A DNA stretch of 64,000 bases, taken from Notamacropus eugenii (lineage: Eukaryota; Chordata; Mammalia; Diprotodontia; Macropodidae). The stretch spans positions 119,299,244-119,363,243 of the forward strand of contig NC_092874.1 in NCBI RefSeq assembly GCF_028372415.1. Reading direction: 5' to 3'. A program made the position numbers and the translations under genes. Positions 55,346-64,000 of the stretch are shown piece after piece. The notes under the pieces are model-generated. The model searched no databases. It saw only the letters and a program-made list of their open reading frames with translations, and was not told where the DNA came from. Each line of letters starts with the position of its first letter. The stretch's first letter is position 1.

Positions 55346-55724
55346 GACTGAATATTAATTTTAGTATCAACCATAATCCTTACCAGTTTAGGAAAAAATG
55401 AAAGCAGCCTTTGTAGTTTAGGCAGAAAAAATACAAAAAACCACCAAGAAATATTTTTTCAAACAGATGTTTTAGGTTTCTTTTTCCCACATTTACCAAT
55501 AAATTGCATTCTCTATCCAGTTCTCTGTATCATCTGAATCTTACATGATACAATAGAAAAATCTTCTTTTCGAACTCAGTTATTTCTCAAAACATCTCTC
55601 AAAGGTAGGTTAATATCATTCTTCTTCCTTACTATACCACTGAAAACAATGGTGGCACCGAGGTCAGACAGCTTGTTTAGAATCCAGCACATATGCGCCA
55701 TTTTCTCAAATTCTAGTTCACAGT
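55346..55724. other. Unassigned sequence
   Basis: No recognised feature. Confidence 0.3.
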
Positions 55725-55835
55725 CCAGTCAATCAATCAAACATTGGTTAAGCTCCTTCTATACGTCAGGCACTGTACCAAGTGCTGGAGATACAAAGAA
55801 AGGCAAAAGACAGTCCATCTTCCCAAGGAGTTAAA
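55725..55835 (-). mobile_element. L2 3' end, antisense
   Basis: 'gctccttctatacgtcaggc', 'actgtaccaagtgctggaga' and 'tacaaagaaaggcaaaagac'. Confidence 0.85.
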
Positions 55836-56139
55836 TTAAAATAATATAAATAACTAACTGTAGATCTCAGGAACTGGCTTTCATATGTGTAGGGAAGAGG
55901 GATTTAGCCTTGCTCTCTCTATCTACTGAAGCCTTACTGTTTGGGCTTCAGAGGCTTGTCACCCTGGTTCAAAGGGAAAGACTCCTGATTGGGGGCTACC
56001 TCTTTGGTGATCCATAAAAATAAAATGCAAGATAGGCTCATACTTTCTTTTCCCAATATTCCAAAGTGCCTTGAACTTCCAGCTTGGAATGCAGCAAGGA
56101 AGGGATGAAGGAAATTTTTCCCTTCCTTCCCTCAGGAGC
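55836..56139. other. Unassigned
   Basis: No recognised feature. Confidence 0.3.
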
Positions 56140-56164
56140 AAAAAAAAAAAAAAAAAAAAAAAAA
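56140..56164. repeat. Poly(A) run, 25 nt
   Basis: Pure A. The sequence before it is not a recognised retroposon. Confidence 0.95.
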
Positions 56165-56489
56165 GAGTCCTTGCTGGAGAGGCACATAGCTGGCTGATAG
56201 GAGAATTTCTGAACCTCCAGTTGTTGGCCAGTTTTTTCTGACTTTCATTTTTGCTTTTCTGAGCATGGGTAAGAGATTAGAGTTCCGAGAATTGACTTTC
56301 TATGCAAGTTTGATCTTCCTAAAGGGAGAAGTTTGCCTTAACAACATACTACTGAGAGAAGAAAAGAGGATCCTTAACAGCTGAAGGTCTCATGCCATGG
56401 TAGGGAAAGAGTCTGGACCTTGCCAATCCTGCTGTTGCTGTGGGTTGCTGGAACGGTGCAGGTCTGGGGTAAATGGGAAATATTGTTCA
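56165..56489. other. Unassigned
   Basis: May belong to the repeat that follows. Confidence 0.25.
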
Positions 56490-56880
56490 TCAGTCCCAGA
56501 AAAAGAATGTTTCCCAATAGTTTGAGCTTAATGGGCTTTTGGAGTGCTTTATATTTCTATATTTGTGCATGATCTCCTTTGAGTCCTTTGTGTTTTATTC
56601 ATTTTCTATGGTGAGTAAAATAACCCACTATCTATACATGGGAGTAGAGGGTAAAGTACTGAACTTGGAGTCAGGAAGACCTGGATTCAAATTCTGCCTC
56701 AGACATGTAAGCTACGACTCTATGAAAGTCATTTAATCTCTTCGTGCCTCAGTTTCCTCACCTCTAAGATAAGGGGTTTAACTTGAAGGTCTGTAAAAGC
56801 CACATCCAGCTCTAAATCTAGGATCCTGTTACCCACATTTGAGGAAACCTACACATAAGCTATACCTAAACTTTATTCAG
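56490..56880 (+). repeat. Unclassified interspersed repeat, copy B, split by a SINE
   Basis: 'cttaatgggcttttggagtg', 'gtgttttattcattttctat' and, after the SINE, 'taagctatacctaaacttta' parallel copy A at 46440-46680. Confidence 0.5.
56642..56828 (+). mobile_element. CORE-SINE (Ther-like), near full length
   Basis: 'gtcaggaagacctggattca', 'aaattctgcctcagacatgt', 'gtgcctcagtttcctcacct' and 'cacatccagctctaaatcta'. Confidence 0.9.
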
Positions 56881-56992
56881 GAAATTTTGCCCACGAGTGG
56901 GGACACAGCCAAAGAAACCAACTCTTCCGGTTATACTCCCAGGATCAAACCTGATCTGTGTGAACACAAATACTTATGGGCTAAGGGGAAGG
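56881..56992. other. Unassigned
   Basis: No recognised feature. Confidence 0.3.
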
Positions 56993-57145
56993 TCAATTAA
57001 CAAATATTTATTAATTACTACTATGTACCAGGAACTATGCTGATCACTGGGGATATAAATATCAAAAAGAACGACAGTCCCTACCATCAAGGACCTTTTA
57101 ATCTATTGGGGAAGACAACTGACAAAAGGAAGATGAAAAGGGGAA
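56993..57145 (-). mobile_element. L2 3' end, antisense
   Basis: 'caaatatttattaattacta', 'atgctgatcactggggatat' and 'agtccctaccatcaaggacc'. The start of a 181-codon open frame (57037-57582) lies inside it, which argues against that frame being a gene. Confidence 0.8.
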
Positions 57146-58065
57146 GGGGGGAGAGCAAGTACTCAGTGCATGACAGAGAAATCCAAAGGAGTACACATCC
57201 AGGTGGGCACAAGCCTTATTGTAAGTTTATCTTTATACGCTATTCTGGGTCACTAGGCAAGTCTGTATTCTCAGAATCCGTTGTGTTATTAATTATAGAC
57301 TTTGTTGCCATTTTGGAAAGTATCACTTTCCAACATCAAGTTTCTCATATATATTTCTCATATACTACTCAAAAATTTCTTGGGGAGTTCTTGGGGAAGA
57401 GAGTTCAGTATGGAAATTCCCTACCTGAGGGCAGGAGCCATGATTCTTTTCTTTTTCAGAGTGCCCAATCTATGCTCATCACAGCCATCCCCAAACTCTT
57501 GGAACTTCCAGAGGAGAACTTAAGCCTGGCAGACTATTCTGATGGAGCCCTCATTAAGTACCAAACTTTGAAAGTGTACTGATGGTTTTCTTTTCTTTTC
57601 CTTTTCTAAGATGCACTTGGTGATTCAAGACATGGCAACAGGAGGAGGGTGGGGGTGGGGGCACATATAGTTAGTCCTGTATTAAACCCATCTTCTCTCC
57701 GATCTCTGGTGGCATTTTCTATGTAGGAGACCATAGTATGACAAAGAATGGATAGATCAGAGATCTGGAAGTTGAAATTGAGTGCTTTTAAGACATTTTC
57801 TCTTTTGTTTTTATGAAAATGTAATAATAGAAAATGTCTTGCTAAGCATTCACATCTTCCTTTCTATAATTAGTGTGGCACCTGCTTCCTAAAAATGTAT
57901 CACAGAAAAATTGGGATTGAACAAATTTTAAAATCATCAGGTCTTATCCCTTGGGGCAACATAGAAGTAACTTATCCTTTTGAGTCAACGTAAGCAAACT
58001 TTTTGAAATGATGAAATGAAATCCTTGTGACTAACAGAGAAGGACTTTTTAAAAAGCATCTATTT
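57146..58065. other. Unassigned, with a possible sense L2 terminus
   Basis: 57420-57480, 'cctgagggcaggagccatga' then 'agtgcccaatctatgctcat', resembles an L2 3' end. The overlapping 181-codon frame ends at 57582 and shows no domain. Confidence 0.35.
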
Positions 58066-58245
58066 TTTCTTTATTTAAATTAAACTTTATTTACTTTTCA
58101 ATTTCAATTTCAATCCCGTTTCCATTTTTGAAAAAGAAAAGCAACCACCTTGTAGCAGTACCACATCGGCCATGTCAAAAATAAATGTCTCAACTTTTAC
58201 CCTGAGTCCATCACTTCTCAGTCCAAGGGGTGGGTAACTCACCAT
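58066..58245 (-). mobile_element. L1 3' end, antisense
   Basis: 'taaattaaactttatttact', 'gtaccacatcggccatgtca' and 'ttaccctgagtccatcactt' are the same antisense UTR type as 22588-22835. Confidence 0.6.
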
Positions 58246-58756
58246 GAGTAAGAGTTAAGGTTTTAATGACATACAAGATAAAGTTGAATAAATCTAAATT
58301 CATAGCAGTCTGTAACTAACAATCCATGCATTCTCAGATGGGGTATTAAGTACCAACAGGCAATAAAAGTTAGTAGATGTTAAGGTAACAAAGTGTGGAG
58401 ATTTTAAATGACATCTCTCTCTTTCCTTTTTATGTGGTTCTGTATCTGGGTCAGGTTAAAATAAATTTTAATATACTTCCCCCTATAATGGCAATACTTG
58501 CACTATTCCTAGTGTAGTACTTGTTGCCCTTTGGGAACAAATGAACCTGGGTCAAGATGAAGATGAGAGCATTATTTGGAGCTACAGTACAAGGAAGGAA
58601 AGAAAACTGGCTTCAGAAATAGCCTTCTCACACAAGTAATTCTGCAGGACAAGTAAAACCTTCCTCCACTTACGTTCAAGTGGGAAACAGTTCTTGGAAT
58701 CCAAACAAGCTAGGACCCTGGGTCCCCCTGAAACCATTTTTAAAACACTGCTTTTG
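58246..58756. other. Unassigned
   Basis: No recognised feature. Confidence 0.3.
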
Positions 58757-59025
58757 CCTAGAGGCAGCTGGGGGTCCCGTGGATAGCCCATTACCAGGCC
58801 TGTAATCAGGAAAATTCAAGTTCAAAATCCAGCCTTAGACACTTACTAGCCATGTGATCTGACTCTAAGCAAGTCACTTAACGATTGTCTGCCTCAGTTT
58901 CCTCTTCTGTAAAATAGGGATCCTAACAGCACCTACCTCCCAGGGTTGTTGTGAGGATCAAATGAGGTATTTGTAAAGAGTGTAGCATAGTATGTGATAC
59001 GTAGTAGCTACTTATTTCCTCTCTT
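58757..59025 (+). mobile_element. MIR-class SINE, full length
   Basis: 'gaggcagctgggggtcccgt', 'aagttcaaaatccagcctta', 'tctgcctcagtttcctcttc', 'ctacctcccagggttgttgt' and 'gtgatacgtagtagctactt' run head to tail. Confidence 0.9.
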
Positions 59026-59299
59026 CTCCTTACTTTAGAGGGTCTAGCAAAGCTCAGTGCCCCATCAGCACAACAGCAACCCATTGATGCCTCTACTGAT
59101 ATGATTGCATTATTTTTATGACTATTATTGGATTATCATTGATAATAACTTGCTCTCCAGAGAATATACAGAAAAGTGGAAGAATGAATAGCTATTATAA
59201 TTCAAGGTTATAAAGGGCTTCTGAAACTCTATGATGAAAATAGCCAGGATTCCCTGAAAAAGGCAGATCCTGAATATTATCTAGAAAGCATTATCAGTT
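59026..59299. other. Unassigned
   Basis: No recognised feature. Confidence 0.3.
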
Positions 59300-59393
59300 G
59301 CAGCAGACAGAAAGGGGAATGGGGCCTCACGTGGCTTAGTGTCACTGCAGCACACAAGAAGGGGAATTGGGTCTCACATGGCTCATTCCCAGC
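59300..59393. repeat. Imperfect tandem duplication, two 47-bp units
   Basis: 'gcagcagacagaaaggggaa' then 'cctcacgtggctta' recurs 47 bp later as 'gcagcacacaagaaggggaa' then 'tctcacatggctca'. Confidence 0.75.
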
Positions 59394-60534
59394 CTTGCCT
59401 GTGATACTAAGTGATGGAAACTTTTCTCTGTTATCTCAGTGTATCTTTCTGTTAAATGGGGGGGAGGAGGAGAGCGGATAATAGTCACCACCTGCTACAC
59501 CGTGTCAATTGTCCCATAGAATCAATGAGGCTGTTTATTGCATCCCTGCTACTTCACTGTTGAGTTACATGGGTTATTCATCTACTCCAGTAACTGAAGG
59601 GTATTTTTTAGTAAGTAGCAGGAATGTGGTTAGGATTTAAGAAGGTTTCACCAAATTTTATAGGCGCAAAACAATGAGGTAAGTTGTGATAGGGTTTGCC
59701 TAATGATGTCAAAAGCCAAAATTCTCTCTCTTAGTCTAGAATTTTCCAGTTCACCACTTAGTTCCCCGAGGATGATGATACTAATGAGCTACCATGCATC
59801 TCTAAAGAAGAACTGTGGTTCACTGCATTGATGTAGCAGTTTACATTGTGAGGGCGTGCTACCGGAAGGAAGGCTAGAATTTTCTGGGATTCATCCTAGC
59901 TAAGCATCAGACACCAGGCTGCCCCCAGCACAGAACTGAGAATCACCGGAAAAGCACTAAATGGAGGAATTGTTATTTGTAGAAAAGAAATAAGCACAAT
60001 GTTTCCAATTATTCTTCATTTCAGACAACAACGAACTGTTCTAGTTAGCTAGGGTAGTGGTTGAATGGAGAACAATATTGAGTAAATCGTGCTAAAGAAG
60101 GCTGAATGTGGGTCAATGAAATTTTTGAAAATTCAGTCCCAGCTTTATTTTAGCATATTACTGCCAAGCCAATAATGAGTATGGTAGAAAGCAAATAGAA
60201 AGAACTTTAAATAAATTTTGAAGTACATGAAATCCTTTTAGTTCAATAAATATATCTTTTTTATTTTGGACCAACAAGAATTACTTCTGACTTAATCCAG
60301 GATCTCCCAAACCAGCTGCTGTTAATGTAAAGGATGAAGATGTTTAACTGCCCAGAAGAAGGAGGGAACAGACAACAACTGATAAGCTGTTAAAATGTTT
60401 TATGAAATATGAAAATGTAGGTCCTTTTAGAACTCTGATTAATGCAATTATAAATGATAAGTCCAGAGGACTGAAGATGAATCACACCACTTACCTCCTG
60501 CCAGAGAGGTAATGGACTTAAAATTCAGAATGAG
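59394..60534. other. Unassigned 1.1 kb, right half AT-rich unique
   Basis: 60000-60530 has no recognised repeat and could hold conserved non-coding DNA ('ctctgattaatgcaattata'). Nothing coding seen. Confidence 0.3.
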
Positions 60535-60690
60535 AAATACATTTGTGGACAAGGCCAATGTGGAAATTGTTTTTGCTGTACGACGTATTTTTTGTATGAG
60601 GATTTTTTATTGTTCAACTGGGATGAAAGAAGTGGGAGGGAGAGGTAATAAATGTTTATAAAATAAATGCATATTTAAAAAGAAAATAAA
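60535..60690 (+). mobile_element. L1 3' tail
   Basis: 'ggacaaggccaatgtggaaa', 'tgggaggga'-type G-rich UTR and 'taaataaatgcata'-like A-rich end, same subfamily as 45590-45775. Confidence 0.6.
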
Positions 60691-61265
60691 ATGTGCATCC
60701 TGATTTTTGATTTGGAAAATATGGTCATCCAGAATTGAAAGTTCCTATATATACTAAAATATTCACAGCAGCACTTTTTGTTGTAACTAAGAATTGGAAA
60801 AATAAAGATGTCCACTGATGGAGAAATAGCTAAATAAGTTGTGGTACACGAATGTAATGGAATAGTCATATAAGAAATGATGACTATGAAGAATTCAGAG
60901 AGGTATGGGAAAACATATGAACAGATGTAGAATGAGGTAAGCAGAGTCAGGAAAACAACATACATAAGGATTACAATAATGTACATGGAATAAACAAAAA
61001 AAATCAAAACTGAATAGACCCTAGAGGAGAAATGAAAAAAAAAATTCACATCCTTCCTCCCTCCCTTGAAGAAATAGGGTACTGTGAGTACTGAACATTG
61101 TTATCTACTATTATATTCAGTTGATATGTTGCTAAGTTTTTCTAGACTGCTTTTTTCCCTTCTTTCTTTGTTATAAGGGATGCCTTGATGGGTATGAGAA
61201 GGGGAGGGCTATTTTCAGAATTGAAGGTGATATAAAAATGAGATATTAATTTAAAAAAATTTCAA
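60691..61265 (+). mobile_element. L1 3' end, subfamily A
   Basis: 'aatattcacagcagcacttt', 'gaagaattcagagaggtatg', 'agatgtagaatgaggtaagc' and 'tgaatagaccctagaggaga' with a G-rich UTR ending in an A-rich tail. Same subfamily as 30975-31345. Confidence 0.8.
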
Positions 61266-62007
61266 AATAGTCACCATACCACTCCCTAGTATCATGTTTA
61301 GTCCATTCTTGCTCAGTATGCCTATATATTCCAACTCTTGGGCTATCTCTGTTTGCTGGAAATCAATAAAAAAATTTTACCACAATAGATTCCCATCATT
61401 AAACAAGTGAATTCAATGTATGATTCAAGTTTTGCCTGCAGAGAGTATTTTACTTCATTTCAAGTTCTAAGTTTCTAGGCAGGCTAGCTTGTAAAGTAAT
61501 GTCATCTACCATTTTTTGTCCTAGTGGTACAGGGTTTGCAAGGATATGCAAATAGGTGGGGGGTTTTTATGTGGTTAAATATTATGCATGTAAATTTGGT
61601 CTCTACTATTTGTATGCTTAAATATTTAAAGAGAAATACACCATTCTAATACATCTAATAAATACATTTCCTAAAAATGAATTCCATATAATATCTCACT
61701 TCCTTTACAAAAAGCAACAAGGAATTTCTATTTAGGTCTTGCATCTTTTATATCTGATACACTAACCATAGATATAAAATATTATATAGGTATCTATTTA
61801 AGAATTAATACCATAGGTCAAGAGCAATTAGAAATTCCCAGTTTTCATGTGAGACTTTACCAAGTCTTATTCTCTTCTTGAAAATCCAGCATTAGGTTTA
61901 TGCTACAGTTTTCTGTTTCCACCTACACTCTCACCAACTTCTATTGCCTCTAAAAGATACACCCTCTGGTCCTGCAAGGCATTTTAGATATTTAGATTTG
62001 AATGCAC
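61266..62007. promoter_or_regulatory. AT-rich unique block with octamer-type motifs
   Basis: A perfect octamer ATGCAAAT lies at 61546-61553 and a variant ATGTAAAT at 61588-61595, beside ATGCAT. No repeat recognised. Possible conserved non-coding element. Function is inference. Confidence 0.3.
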
Positions 62008-62213
62008 TGAAAATTAATTATGGTATAGTAAAAAAGAGTACTATGTTTAGAGTCAGAAGAGCTCAGCTGAAATGTTGGCTCTCCTGCATACCACCTGTCT
62101 GACCTTGGTGATGGTGGAAAAAAATGTATCTGAACCTCAGTTTCCCTGGACATAAAAATAATTGTAATAGATAATCTCTAAGGTGTTTTTTTTAGCTCTA
62201 GACTATGACTAGC
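62008..62213 (+). mobile_element. CORE-SINE (Ther-like)
   Basis: 'gtttagagtcagaagagctc', 'atctgaacctcagtttccct' and 'ataatctctaaggtgttttt'. Confidence 0.75.
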
Positions 62214-62229
62214 TTTAGCTCCTTAACTT

Positions 62230-62965
62230 CATTTGGGTCATCTAGTTATATGATAATCATTTTAATGCTTTGGTGATGTTCCAACAATCTCTCCCCCTTT
62301 CAATCTGTTTTATACATTATTGCCAGATGCCAAACTTCCTCAGGCTCAGCTTTCATGATGTTGCTTCTCTATTCAAAAACATTCAATGTTTCACTGACTA
62401 GAGGACAAAGTCCAATTTCTTTAGCCTGGCTTTCAAGGCCCTCCACCCCCAGAGCCAATACGCCTTTCCAACTTTATTTTTCATTATTTACCTACCTAGT
62501 TCTAACTAACCTGGTCTATTCACTATTCCTGTCGTCTTCTCAAATTCTCCTCCCTATTCTATTTAAATAGATGCTGATTTATTCAATACCAATCTTCATT
62601 CAAGACCTTATTCAGGTAAATACTCCATGAAGTCTTCTGTGATAAACTCAACTTAGTACTTTCTCCTTCTGAACTTAGGAGACTTATCGTGTGGTCTGTC
62701 CTATAACTTACTGACAAAGTTATACATACATACAGGCGTATATGTATGTATATATGTATATGTACACACACGCATGTTACACACAGACATATGCACATAT
62801 GTATATTGATATATACTTAGTACATAAGTATTTATTAACATATGTGTGCATTGATAGATAGGAAGATCAAGAATCACATATTACACTTCTTAGAATTCCC
62901 CACATTATATAGCACTGTGCTATGAGTGGAACAGGTGTTCAATAAATATTTATTTAGTGAAGTGA
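62230..62965 (+). mobile_element. L2-clade LINE, ORF end and 3' UTR
   Basis: 'ttctctattcaaaaacattc', 'ctagaggacaaagtccaatt', 'ctggctttcaaggccctcca' and 'ggagacttatcgtgtggtct', then a TA/TG patch (62725-62870), then 'agcactgtgctatgagtgga' and 'gttcaataaatatttattta'. It is largely collinear and decayed. Confidence 0.8.
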
Positions 62966-63597
62966 AATGAACGAATGATCTTCTGATCCTGAGGTGAACT
63001 GTGTAAATGGACTGAGGAGAAGCAATGGAACTAATTAGGAAGGATTTAGGATCTTTTAAGTCTTTTCTCTTGGAATTTTCCCCAGTCCCTCTACTAGGTG
63101 ACTTAATGGTTTCCAATGAACCACTATTTTAAAAATCCTTTGGAAGGAAGGCAAGATCTCATTCAAAGCCTCCATGCACAGACCTTCTTATTTCCTTTTA
63201 GCTAAAAGACAAGCGTTTGGCAGTGAACCTCCAGGGTTCCAGGAGATTTTGTTTGTTTCTTAGTCTTTAAGGAAAATGCAGAATATTAAAAGAGACATGT
63301 TTTTTTTCAGACTCAGTTAAAAAAAATCAAGTGTGAGACTCTGCCTCACCTCCTCATTTGGTACTGAACAATATGACAAGATTCAATTTCTTTTGCTTAT
63401 TTCTTAGATCTTGTCATTCTACACCCCCCTCCAAATTTAGTAAAATTTAGATTTAAATTTAATCTTTAGTGAGCCAGCTCTTTTGGATAGAAATTAACTT
63501 CTAGTATAATTTAGTATCAGTTTTGAAATTTGTTTCATAACTTTTTACATAAAAGCTATAGATTCAAGCTAAACTTCCCTTAAAAATGTACTCAGTA
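62966..63597. other. Unassigned
   Basis: No recognised feature. Confidence 0.3.
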
Positions 63598-64000
63598 GGG
63601 GGCAGAGCCAAGATGGTGGAGTAGAAAGACGCACATATGATAGCTCTTCCCCCACCTTAGAGGAACTGAGATCTTACAGATTCCCAGAGTATACCCTGCT
63701 CTTGACAAAGGACCCAAAAGCCAAGTAACTGGTTAGGAAAATGCCCAAAAAAGGGAAAAAAAAATAAGACTGTAGAAGGTTACTTTCTTGGTGAACAGAT
63801 ATCTTCTCCCATCCTTTCAGATGAGGAAGAACAATGCTTACCATCAGGGAAAGACATAAAAATCAAGGCTTCTGTATCCCAAGCATCCAAAACAAATATT
63901 CAATGGTCTCAGGCCATGGAAAAGCTCAAAAAGGATTTTGAAAATCAAGTAAGAGAGGTGGAGGAGAAATGAGAAAGATGCAAGAAAATCATGAAAAGCG
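63598..64000 (+). mobile_element. L1 5' end with ORF1 start, cut by the window edge
   Basis: It starts 'gggggcagagccaagatggt', the L1 5' terminus. A short ~140 bp 5' UTR leads to an ATG at 63741 (MPKKGKK). A run of nine A shifts the frame, after which KTVEGYFLGEQ, SDEEEQCLPSGKD and IQWSQAMEKLKKDFENQVRE are readable as the ORF1p N-terminus. A second lesion near 63965 removes a few codons. The 3' part lies outside, so whether ORF2 is present is unknown. Confidence 0.85.

Noticed and set aside
56140-56164. Poly(A) run as the tail of a processed pseudogene
   Set aside because: The sequence before it shows no coding similarity, recognised retroposon or matching flanks.
57037-57582. 181-codon open frame, the longest non-repeat frame after the LINE regions
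   Set aside because: Its start lies in an antisense L2 terminus, no domain is recognisable, and a likely L2 fragment also overlaps its end.
58757-58850. tRNA-like head of a SINE as a possible tRNA gene
   Set aside because: Only the eroded promoter-box region of a SINE is present; no tRNA cloverleaf can be drawn.

Overview
The window looks like gene-poor nuclear DNA of a marsupial (metatherian) mammal. The main evidence is the repeat set. It has L1 3' tails and ORF1 starts of the marsupial type, an ORF1-only half-L1 (HAL1-like), CORE-SINEs of the MIR/Ther class, and longer tRNA-headed SINEs with the tail motif 'ggagaaggaaatggca' and an end in 'gaacaacaa'. L2 and CR1/L3 fragments, RTE-derived sequence with a SINE sharing its tail, and hAT-type miniature transposons are also present. 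No Alu, B1/B2 or other eutherian SINE was seen. I cannot tell which marsupial this is. All family names come from remembered consensus sequences, not from a database search.

No complete protein-coding gene was recognised. The longest open frames (156 and 181 codons) look like chance, and several others are simple-repeat artefacts. Two short blocks (52616-52728 and 19595-19688) have strong splice sites on both sides and could be exons of an unrecognised coding or non-coding transcript.

Layout: 0-3.3 kb is an L2 fragment, nested SINEs holding an old near-full-length 7SL RNA retropseudogene, and an antisense L1 3' end. 3.3-15.3 kb is mostly unassigned sequence with a G-rich island, L2/SINE copies, a GA microsatellite, an L1 3' end and a CR1 fragment. 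15.4-17.6 kb is the HAL1-like element. 17.6-31 kb is unassigned sequence with SINEs, the first hAT miniature element and CT microsatellites. 31-42 kb has two adjacent L1 3' ends, several SINEs, a long L2/CR1-clade fragment and an RTE 3' fragment. 42-45 kb has an L1 reverse-transcriptase segment nested in L2, an AT-rich unique block with a POU-type palindrome, three consecutive MIR-like SINEs and another unique block. 45-52 kb is dense in L2, L1, SINE and four further hAT-type elements. 52-64 kb has the best exon candidate, unique AT-rich blocks that may be conserved non-coding elements, more SINE/L2/L1 tails, and a fresh L1 5' end running off the window.

No retroviral gag, pol or env and no LTR pair was recognised. 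No CRISPR array, tRNA gene or rRNA gene was seen. No new gene system is evident. The most useful leads are the candidate exon, the possible regulatory blocks, two unclassified repeat pairs, and the nested or fused retroposons.
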